A stretch of DNA of 12,533 bases from the NCBI GenBank assembly GCA_051881395.1, contig JBJEPU010000087.1:1-12533 (forward strand), written 5' to 3'. The notes under the pieces were generated by a model. That model was not told where the DNA came from. It saw only the letters and a program-made list of their open reading frames with translations, and searched no databases. Both the position numbers and the translations under genes were made by a program. Origin of the DNA: Fimenecus sp051881395. Lineage in GTDB: Bacteria; Bacillota; Clostridia; Oscillospirales; Acutalibacteraceae. Positions 6,053-11,605 of the stretch are shown here, piece by piece. Position 1 is the first letter of the stretch. Each line of letters begins with the position of its first letter.

Positions 6053-6962
6053 AGTCAACTTCCTCCGATTTTTTGGGTTGCGCGGGCAACGCCGCAGAAT
6101 TTATATTTTGCTTGGCACGCAAAAGCATATATATGGCGATACAGATAACCAGCACGCACACCGCCGCGCCCGAAACGATATTCAGCCATCGCTGTGTATT
6201 TTGCGGCATATCGGCGCCAAATACCGTAAGCATAGCGGTTTGCAGGGAAAATAACGCCATTAGGGCAATACACAAATCCACCGCCTTTGCCGCCGATAAA
6301 ATCGGATTTTGCATTTTTCGGGTTTTCCTGATTTTCACAAAAGCGGCAATCAAACGGTAAAAGGTATACGCCGCCGACGCATAAATCACATATCCCGGGT
6401 AAGCGGTTCCCTGATTTTGTGCAATCATTTGAAACACCATACCGCTGATGACAAAATTCAGCACCAACAGAATTCCGCCGCAACGGCGATAACTTTTCCA
6501 AGGAGAAATTTGGGTTGTATCAGTATGTTTGCGTACGGTTCTGTCGTCGCGTATCAGCAAAAAGCGTATGCGCACCAAAAGTATATAATAGATTGCCACC
6601 GAGCCGAGCCAAACGGAACGGTACAAAATTCCTGTACCCAATTTGAACACCGCATAGGCAAGATTGATTGCCGTACCGCAATACAACGAGATGCGCACCC
6701 GCAAATCCGCCCGGGTAAAATAGGCGGCAATATGCTTGTTTTGCCGAAGCCGTCTGTTTACGGTTTTCCCGATACGGATTGCCGCCGCAACATCGGCAGT
6801 CAGTGTGTACGCAGACAGCACATACACCCCATAGGCAAGCGGCTGCGTGTCCGCTCGGCAGTAAAATACGGCGAACAACGCGGCGGCGGAAATCACGGTC
6901 AGCAAAAGCAACAACGGCACAGGTGCATAGATAAGTTTTTTGAAAATTTCTTTTGTCCGCAT
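6030..6962 (-). CDS. Uncharacterised 8-TM membrane protein with internal duplication
   Basis: A 310-residue membrane protein of no family I recognise. Hydrophobic segments lie near residues 14-34, 42-63, 89-112, 116-138, 162-180, 189-210, 226-248 and 259-282, with short charged linkers such as KTVNRRLRQNK and KIRKTRKMQ. The halves look related. YGVYVLSAYT (44-53) matches YVIYASAAYT (191-200), both followed by an AA-containing helix and a K-T basic segment. VISA (23-26) matches VISG (171-174) at nearly the same offset. This suggests a 4-TM unit duplicated in tandem. The ATG is 1 base after the kinase stop, with AGGA overlapping the kinase 3' end as a weak binding site. The position directly after the kinase suggests an accessory sensor, transporter or output protein of the two-component system, but nothing in the sequence shows which. 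Confidence 0.82.
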   Translation of the reverse strand: MRTKEIFKKLIYAPVPLLLLLTVISAAALFAVFYCRADTQPLAYGVYVLSAYTLTADVAAAIRIGKTVNRRLRQNKHIAAYFTRADLRVRISLYCGTAINLAYAVFKLGTGILYRSVWLGSVAIYYILLVRIRFLLIRDDRTVRKHTDTTQISPWKSYRRCGGILLVLNFVISGMVFQMIAQNQGTAYPGYVIYASAAYTFYRLIAAFVKIRKTRKMQNPILSAAKAVDLCIALMALFSLQTAMLTVFGADMPQNTQRWLNIVSGAAVCVLVICIAIYMLLRAKQNINSAALPAQPKKSEEVDYGKTEHI

Positions 6963-6963
6963 A

Positions 6964-8028
6964 TTACATATTCCTACGCAGTTTCACGGTGAAGGTACTT
7001 CCCTCGCCGACGGCACTGCTGACAGAAATCTCGCCGCCCGTAATATCCATAATCCGTTTGACAAGCGCTAACCCCAAGCCGTTGCCCTGTGTGGCGTGAG
7101 AGGTGTCGCCTTGATAAAACTTTTCAAAAATATGTGCGCCGACCTGCGGCGTCATTCCGCAGCCTGTGTCAGCGACGGTCACCACGGCAAAGGTATCGTC
7201 TGCCGTAAGCGTCACGCGCACCGTACCGTGCGCGGGGGTAAATTTAAAGGCATTCGATAAAAGATTGCTCCACACTGGCTCTAAAAGCGATTTGTCGGCG
7301 CAAACCGAAATGCCGTCGGGAATGTCGGTTTCCAATACAATATTCTCCTGCTCCCATATGCTTTCAAATTGCAAAACGGCTTCGCAAAGCTGTTCCCCCA
7401 AATCAAAGGGCTGTGCCTGCGGGTAAATCTGCTGATTTTCCAACCGATTGAGTTTTAAAATGTTTGTCATTAAATCCGCCAAACGGCGGGCGGCGTCCGT
7501 AACGGTTTTGGCATATGCCATTCGGTCTTTCTCAGTCAAATCTTTGCTTTGCAATAATGTCCCGTAGTTGCCGATAACGGCAAGCGGCGTTTTCATTTCG
7601 TGCGAGACATCGGCAATAAAATCCGTGCGTAGCGTTTCCACCCCCGAAAGCTCTGCAGTCATCATATTGATGCTTTCCATAATTTCGGCAAAATCCGCCT
7701 GACAGCCGCGCGTATCCAGCCGCACCGAAAAATCCCCGTTCGTGATTTTTTTGAGGGCGTCTTGAATTTGGCGGACGGGTCTGTCCACCGTGATTTTGCG
7801 GCGCACCGCATTGACAGCTACGAATATCGCTGTAATCAGCAAAATATTGACAAATGTCCTCGGGGCGGCGGCGCGCACATCAGCGGCGGACAATTCCCCT
7901 GCGGAATGGAAAAACAGCAAAAAGGAGCAAGTAACCGTAAAGGCACTCAGCATAAAGAACAGCAAATAGGTATAGATATACGGGCGAATTTCGCCGAAAA
8001 ATCGGCGTAGTTTCTGTTTTCGATTCAT
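6964..8028 (-). CDS. Membrane sensor histidine kinase with short extracytoplasmic loop
   Basis: A 354-residue kinase. TM1 is about residues 18-40 and TM2 about 58-75, so the outer loop is only some 17 residues. A HAMP linker (about 76-130, with RPVRQIQDALKKITNGDFSVRL) leads to HisKA with phospho-acceptor His143 in DVSHEMKTPLA. HATPase_c has the N box NLLSNAFKFTP (255-265), the G1 box DTGCGM (287-292), an F box near FEKFYQG and the G2 box GNGLGL (315-320). All catalytic motifs are present. The loop is too small for an ordinary ligand-binding domain, so the signal is probably perceived within or at the membrane or through a partner protein. Its ATG overlaps the response regulator stop by 4 bases (ATGA), and the 8-TM gene follows after 1 base. 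Confidence 0.96.
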   Translation of the reverse strand: MNRKQKLRRFFGEIRPYIYTYLLFFMLSAFTVTCSFLLFFHSAGELSAADVRAAAPRTFVNILLITAIFVAVNAVRRKITVDRPVRQIQDALKKITNGDFSVRLDTRGCQADFAEIMESINMMTAELSGVETLRTDFIADVSHEMKTPLAVIGNYGTLLQSKDLTEKDRMAYAKTVTDAARRLADLMTNILKLNRLENQQIYPQAQPFDLGEQLCEAVLQFESIWEQENIVLETDIPDGISVCADKSLLEPVWSNLLSNAFKFTPAHGTVRVTLTADDTFAVVTVADTGCGMTPQVGAHIFEKFYQGDTSHATQGNGLGLALVKRIMDITGGEISVSSAVGEGSTFTVKLRRNM

Positions 8029-8702
8029 TTGAGCACCGCCTTATAGCCGAGCCCGCGCACGGTCACCAATTCAAAATCCTTGCAGGCACTTAATTTACTG
8101 CGCAGTTTCGCCATATACACATCCACCGTGCGTGGACCTGCGTCCGAGTCTACGTCCCAAAATTCGTCCATCAGCTGTGCGCGGGTAAAGGTCTTTTTCG
8201 GGTAAGACAGCAACTTATAAAGCAGATTGAACTCCCGCGCGGTCAAAGGAATTTCCGTGCCGTTCAAATATGCGGTACGCTCGTCCATATCCATAGAAAA
8301 ATCCCCGACGCGCAAGGTGCGTTCTGCGGCGATTTTGGCACGGCGCAAAAGCGCACCGATGCGCAAAAGCAATTCGTCTAAATCAATCGGTTTTACCATA
8401 TAATCGTCTATGCCCGCACGGTAGCCGCGCTGTTTTGCGGCAAAATCGTCCCGTGCGGTCATAAATAAAATCGGAATATCGCGGTTGAGCTTGCGCACGG
8501 TTTCAGCGAATGCAAAACCGTCCACCTCGGGAAGCATAATGTCCGACAAAATCAAGTCAAACAGATTTTCATACATCGCGTCATACGCTTCGTCCGCATG
8601 GAAACAGCCGACTGCCTCAAACCCGTTTTGCCGTAAAAATGCACAAACGGACATATTGAGCGCACGGTCATCTTCAAGAACAAGAATTTTAAACACAGGC
8701 AC
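8025..8702 (-). CDS. OmpR/PhoB-type response regulator
   Basis: A 225-residue regulator. The receiver domain has the acidic pair Asp11-Asp12, phospho-acceptor Asp54 in LILSDIMLPEVDG, Thr82 in LFMTARDD and Lys104 in MVKPID. The C-terminal winged helix (about 128-225) has LTAREFNLLYKLL, the recognition helix region RTVDVYMAKLRSKL and the end-of-wing VRGLGYKA. Paired with the following kinase by a 4-base overlap, it should bind tandem direct repeats as a dimer. Two GTG starts are possible: 8702, with GAGG 5 bases upstream, and 8696, with GAGG 11 bases upstream, giving VFKILVLEDD. I keep the longer form, but the shorter is about as likely. A promoter candidate precedes it, and readthrough from the upstream pair of genes is also likely. 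Confidence 0.95.
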   Translation of the reverse strand: MPVFKILVLEDDRALNMSVCAFLRQNGFEAVGCFHADEAYDAMYENLFDLILSDIMLPEVDGFAFAETVRKLNRDIPILFMTARDDFAAKQRGYRAGIDDYMVKPIDLDELLLRIGALLRRAKIAAERTLRVGDFSMDMDERTAYLNGTEIPLTAREFNLLYKLLSYPKKTFTRAQLMDEFWDVDSDAGPRTVDVYMAKLRSKLSACKDFELVTVRGLGYKAVLK

Positions 8703-8728
8703 ACACCTCTACCGAAAGCTTTATCGGT

Positions 8729-8757
8729 ATTGTAGCACACAAATGTTAAATTTTTGT
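8729..8757 (-). promoter_or_regulatory. Candidate extended -10 promoter for the response regulator gene
   Basis: On the minus strand TGCTACAAT (complement of 8729-8737) is an extended -10 motif. The -35 region at 17-base spacing is poor (ACAAAA). The -35 side lies over the end of the 72-residue gene. An inverted repeat ACCGA/TCGGT lies between this box and the ribosome binding site. Confidence 0.45.
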
Positions 8758-8964
8758 TTGCGTTTGCGTATTTTTTTCCTCTTCCGATGTGGGGATTTCC
8801 TCTAAAAAGGTATCCACAAACTTTTTCTCGACCTTTTTATAGGTGTCCACGGCGGCAGTTTCAATTTTTTTGTATGCGCCAACCGCACCGTTTTCAATCG
8901 CTTTATATGCGCCGACCACCGTTTCTTCCACGCGCTTCGGTGTTTTTAATTTGTATTCTTTCAT
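8746..8964 (-). CDS. Small charged protein of tandem 11-residue repeats
   Basis: A 72-residue soluble protein that I do not assign to a characterised family. Proteins of this style, with repeated V-x-x-YKK-x-E units, seem familiar from Firmicutes but without a known role. After MKEYKLKTPKRVEET the sequence repeats with an 11-residue period: VGAYKAIENGA (17-27), VGAYKKIETAA (28-38), VDTYKKVEKKF (39-49) and VDTFLEEI (50-57). Val, Tyr/Phe and Ile/Val fall at fixed positions. An 11-residue period gives a straight amphipathic helix that could lie on a membrane or pack in a bundle. The Thr/Gln-rich tail is probably disordered. The frame is open upstream to 9282, but ATG at 8964 is chosen because AAGGAAA lies just before it. 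The upstream part is an out-of-frame reading of the 122-residue gene. It starts 17 bases after that gene's stop. Confidence 0.82.
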   Translation of the reverse strand: MKEYKLKTPKRVEETVVGAYKAIENGAVGAYKKIETAAVDTYKKVEKKFVDTFLEEIPTSEEEKNTQTQTKI

Positions 8965-8981
8965 GAAAATTTCCTTCTTTC

Positions 8982-9350
8982 TTATTTTAAGCCTTTGACT
9001 ATCGGAATTAAGCACAGCAACAGAACAATGCCCACCGCACCGACGACAATGCCCCACAGCAACATATTCCACACAAGCACCATACACATACCCACGCCCA
9101 AGACCAGCGCACTGAATACGGCATACAGCACCGTGCCGACGGTTTTGCCGCTGATGTGCACCATCGGTTTGCCGTCCATACGGCGGCGCACGCAAAGCAG
9201 GACAATGCCGACCAGCAAACCGAGACAGGCAATCACCACACCGGGTGTAAACGCGTTCCATTCCGAAACGAGGCACATACACATACCGAGTGCGAACAAA
9301 AGCCCGCCGACCACGCCGACAATCAAGGTAACAAAGTTTTTCTTTTTCAT
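8982..9350 (-). CDS. Uncharacterised 4-TM membrane protein with two GMCM modules
   Basis: A 122-residue hydrophobic protein with Met-Lys-Lys-Lys at the start and four membrane segments (about 6-26, 34-54, 72-93 and 97-117). It is an internal repeat of two TM hairpins. GMCMCLVSEWNAFTPG (22-37) in the first matches GMCMVLVWNMLLWG (87-100) in the second, and each is followed by a VVI/IVV helix rich in Gly, Val and Leu. A basic linker RRRMDGK joins them. The second hairpin resembles that of the 128-residue protein at the far end of the cluster. The function is unknown. The GMCM/EW pattern appears in small membrane proteins of Firmicutes, as far as I recall. GGAGG lies 7 bases before ATG. It is the first gene of the minus-strand cluster, downstream of a region with 11-bp direct repeats. 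Confidence 0.85.
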   Translation of the reverse strand: MKKKNFVTLIVGVVGGLLFALGMCMCLVSEWNAFTPGVVIACLGLLVGIVLLCVRRRMDGKPMVHISGKTVGTVLYAVFSALVLGVGMCMVLVWNMLLWGIVVGAVGIVLLLCLIPIVKGLK

Positions 9351-9392
9351 TTTAAAACCTCCGTAACTGTTTTGTTTTACTTTGTTGCCTAA

Positions 9393-9428
9393 ATTTTACG
9401 GCTGCGGTGTTTTCAAACGGTTTTCAAA
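9393..9428 (-). promoter_or_regulatory. Candidate regulated promoter: 11-bp direct repeats upstream of a -10-like box
   Basis: GTTTTCAAA occurs at 9409-9417 and again at 9420-9428, an 11-base period. A weaker copy, GTTTGCGAG, lies at 9431-9439. On the minus strand TAAAAT (complement of 9393-9398) is a possible -10 box, and the repeats then cover the -35 position, where no good -35 hexamer exists. That is the classic layout of promoters activated by PhoB/OmpR-type regulators. Binding by the regulator encoded in this cluster is an inference. Confidence 0.4.
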
Positions 9429-9448
9429 ATGTTTGCGAGATGTTAATT

Positions 9449-9466
9449 GTGCAAAAATTTTTGTAC
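9449..9466. repeat. 18-bp near-perfect palindrome, possible operator
   Basis: GTGCAAAAATTTTTGTAC is self-complementary except for one base pair (third from each end). It lies in the 199-bp divergent gap between the 122-residue gene and yhaM, upstream of both candidate promoters. It has no adjacent T-tract that would make it a terminator. Confidence 0.45.
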
Positions 9467-9487
9467 GGTGTTTTTTCTCCCCTCGCC

Positions 9488-9516
9488 TTTACGAACGGCG
9501 AAAAAAATGCTATACT
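9488..9516 (+). promoter_or_regulatory. Sigma-A-like promoter for yhaM
   Basis: TTTACG (9488-9493) and TATACT (9511-9516) are 17 bases apart. TG lies at the extended -10 position (TGCTATACT). The ATG follows about 33 bases downstream of the -10 box, with AGGAGAG in between. Confidence 0.75.
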
Positions 9517-9549
9517 GAAAACATATAAGTATGAGGAGAGTATTTCCCT

Positions 9550-10518
9550 ATGAATTTTACGCCAATCAATCAAAACGGCCTGTACGAGGGCTTTGCGCTG
9601 ATTACCAAATCCGAAAAAAAGGTCACTGCCAAAGGCAAGGATTATTTGGATTTAACCCTTTCCGACAAAGACGGTGAAATCTCCGCAAAATATTGGGATT
9701 ATAACGAGGCGGTACAGGGGCAGTTCCCCGCTGAAACGCTTGTGAAGGTGCGCGGTACGATTTCACAGTATAACGGCGCCGACCAATTCCGCGTGGAGCG
9801 CATTCGCAAAGCGACGGACGCGGACGGCGTAAATATGGCGGATTTTGTGCGCTCGGCTTCGTACAGCGGCGAATATATGTATGCACAGCTTTTGGAATGT
9901 GTAAACGGCTTTGCGGACGTGGATTTTAAAAAGCTCGTATCCTATATGTTAGAGCAAAATAAGGAAAAACTCCTGTATTGGCCAGCGGCTTATCGTCTGC
10001 ACCACGCGTTGCGCGGCGGGCTGTTGATGCATACGCTGTCGATTGTGCGGCTGTGCGAGGGCGTTTGCAAGGTGTATCCGTTTGTAAATCGGGATTTGCT
10101 TCTTTCAGGGGCGATTTTACACGATATTGCCAAACTTTCGGAATTCGTCGTCGGCGACACGGGCATTGCCTCGGGCTATTCTGTCGAGGGCAATTTAATC
10201 GGGCATCTTGTGATGGGCGCGCGCATGGTGGACGAGGCGGCAAAGGCGCTCGCAATCCCTGCGGAAAAATCCGTTCTGTTACAGCATATGGTGCTTTCCC
10301 ACCACGGCGAGCCGGACTTCGGCGCGGCGGTACGCCCGCTGTTTTTGGAAGCAGAGCTTTTGTCGGAGCTTGACTTAATGGACGCACGCGTCTACCAAAT
10401 CCACGACGCCACCACGCCTTTGCAAAAAGGCGCGTTCACAAATCGTATGTGGGCGCTGGAAGACCGAAAAATGTATAACCACGGCCTTTCGGACAATGAC
10501 AAACAGGTACAGTTGTAA
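9550..10518 (+). CDS. yhaM: 3'-5' exoribonuclease YhaM family (OB fold plus HD domain)
   Basis: A 322-residue protein close in length and layout to B. subtilis YhaM, a metal-dependent 3'-5' exoribonuclease of Gram-positive bacteria that trims mRNA ends. An OB-fold nucleic-acid-binding domain (about 12-88, with KGKDYLDLTLSDKDGEISAKYWD) precedes an HD domain. The metal ligand candidates are His161 in GGLLMHTLSI, His191-Asp192 in GAILHDIAKL, His219 in IGHLVMGA, His246 and the His251-His252 pair in MVLSHHGEP, and Asp278 in LDLMDARVYQI. The start is ATG at 9550. AGGAGAG is about 11 bases upstream, slightly far, but a good promoter supports this start. The next gene follows after 45 bases with its own possible promoter, so co-transcription is possible but not certain. 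Confidence 0.93.
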   Translation: MNFTPINQNGLYEGFALITKSEKKVTAKGKDYLDLTLSDKDGEISAKYWDYNEAVQGQFPAETLVKVRGTISQYNGADQFRVERIRKATDADGVNMADFVRSASYSGEYMYAQLLECVNGFADVDFKKLVSYMLEQNKEKLLYWPAAYRLHHALRGGLLMHTLSIVRLCEGVCKVYPFVNRDLLLSGAILHDIAKLSEFVVGDTGIASGYSVEGNLIGHLVMGARMVDEAAKALAIPAEKSVLLQHMVLSHHGEPDFGAAVRPLFLEAELLSELDLMDARVYQIHDATTPLQKGAFTNRMWALEDRKMYNHGLSDNDKQVQL

Positions 10519-10540
10519 TCCGTAAACACAAAAATACAAT
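10513..10540 (+). promoter_or_regulatory. Candidate promoter for the DUF2804 gene
   Basis: TTGTAA (10513-10518, overlapping the yhaM stop) and TACAAT (10535-10540) are separated by 16 bases, followed by GGGAGG before the ATG. The -35 matches four of six consensus positions, and no terminator separates the two genes. Confidence 0.4.
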
Positions 10541-10563
10541 ATAGATTTTGGGAGGTTGTTCGT

Positions 10564-11589
10564 ATGCGAAATCACGAAGTAACGGCAAGGCAAAGGCTTT
10601 TGAATGTTGACGGGTCTTTAAAAGAGCCGGGCTTTTCACGCAGGCTTTACCAAATCTATGATCGCACGGACATCAAAGCCCCGAAATTCCGCATTAAGGA
10701 ATGGGATTATTATTTGGTGCTCTGTGACGATTACGCGGTGGCGTTTACCGTGTCGGACGACGGGTATATCGGGCTTCAATCGGTTTCTCTGCTCACATTC
10801 GGCGAAACGCCGTGGGAACACACCGAAACTGTGCTGACGCCCTTCCCGATGGGCAAACTGAAAATGCCCTCGACGAGCGAAACGGGCAATGTGGTTTACC
10901 GCGACAAGCGGCTGTACCTCGCCTTTGAAAAGACGGCGGGCAAGCGGCACATTGTGTGTCAATTTAAAAATTTCTACGAGGGCAAGACCTTTTCGTGCGA
11001 CATCACCTTGGCACAGCCCGATATGGACACGATGGTGATTGCAACACCATGGAAAGAGGACAAAAAAGCGTTCTATTACAACCAAAAAATCAACTGTATG
11101 CGCGCAAGCGGCGCGGCGCAGTTCAACGGCAAAACCTATACCTTCCACCCCGAAACCGATTTTGGCACGCTCGACTGGGGCAGAGGGGTTTGGACCTATG
11201 ACAACACCTGGAACTGGGGCTCGGGCAATGCGGTGGTAAACGGAAAGCCGTTCGGCTTTAACATCGGGTACGGCTTCGGCGATACCGCGGCGGCAAGCGA
11301 AAATATGCTGTTTTATGACGGCGTAGGACACAAATTGGACGATATTACTTTCCATATCCCCGCTTCGTCTTACACCGACCCGTGGAAAATTTCTTCAAGC
11401 GACGGGCGGTTCGAGATGGATTTTGTCCCGATTTTAGACCGCGCGGCAAAAATTGATGTCAAAGCGATTGTCACCGACCAGCATCAAGTGTTCGGCAAAA
11501 TGACGGGCACGGCTGTTTTAGACGACGGCACGGCGCTCGAAATCAAAGATTTACTGTGCTTTTGCGAGCGCGTACACAACAAATACTAA
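10564..11589 (+). CDS. DUF2804 domain-containing protein
   Basis: A 341-residue soluble protein, full length for the DUF2804 family, whose function is unknown. Recognition rests mainly on DFGTLDWGRGVWTYDNTWNW (199-218), the family's signature, followed by GNAVVNGKPFGFNIGYGFGD (221-240). An earlier segment, FRIKEWDYYLVLCDDYAVAF, and the late strand DGRFEMDFVPI also fit. The many short strands and aromatic residues suggest a beta-sandwich resembling a lipocalin-like or carbohydrate-recognition fold, but this is inference. There is no signal peptide or membrane segment, so it should be cytoplasmic. GGAGG lies 8 bases before ATG. prmA starts 16 bases after the stop, so the two genes are probably co-transcribed. 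That does not imply a shared function, since housekeeping prmA is often next to unrelated genes. Confidence 0.88.
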   Translation: MRNHEVTARQRLLNVDGSLKEPGFSRRLYQIYDRTDIKAPKFRIKEWDYYLVLCDDYAVAFTVSDDGYIGLQSVSLLTFGETPWEHTETVLTPFPMGKLKMPSTSETGNVVYRDKRLYLAFEKTAGKRHIVCQFKNFYEGKTFSCDITLAQPDMDTMVIATPWKEDKKAFYYNQKINCMRASGAAQFNGKTYTFHPETDFGTLDWGRGVWTYDNTWNWGSGNAVVNGKPFGFNIGYGFGDTAAASENMLFYDGVGHKLDDITFHIPASSYTDPWKISSSDGRFEMDFVPILDRAAKIDVKAIVTDQHQVFGKMTGTAVLDDGTALEIKDLLCFCERVHNKY

Positions 11590-11605
11590 AAGGAACTATT
11601 GAAAA

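Noticed and set aside
6309..6992. 227-codon plus-strand open frame opposite the 8-TM gene
   Set aside because: The His/Arg/Cys/Gln-rich composition is typical of a reverse-strand shadow of a hydrophobic protein. It runs against the operon and has no family motif.
8965..9282. Upstream part of the 178-codon minus-strand frame ending at 8746
   Set aside because: It overlaps the 122-residue membrane protein in another frame and has shadow-like composition. Only the 3' part from ATG 8964 is convincing.
5666..9350. Assignment of the TCS cluster to a known Lia- or Bce-type antibiotic-response system
   Set aside because: The kinase loop is similarly short, but there is no BceAB-type transporter and no LiaF-like protein. 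The regulator is OmpR-type rather than the NarL-type of LiaR.
9483..9501. TCGCC/GGCGA inverted repeat as a terminator
   Set aside because: It has a 5-bp stem with a 9-base loop, no T-tract in the right place on either strand, and it overlaps the -35 of the yhaM promoter.
10636..11355. 239-codon minus-strand open frame opposite the DUF2804 gene
   Set aside because: It lies entirely inside a gene with a clear family signature on the other strand and shows no recognisable motif of its own.
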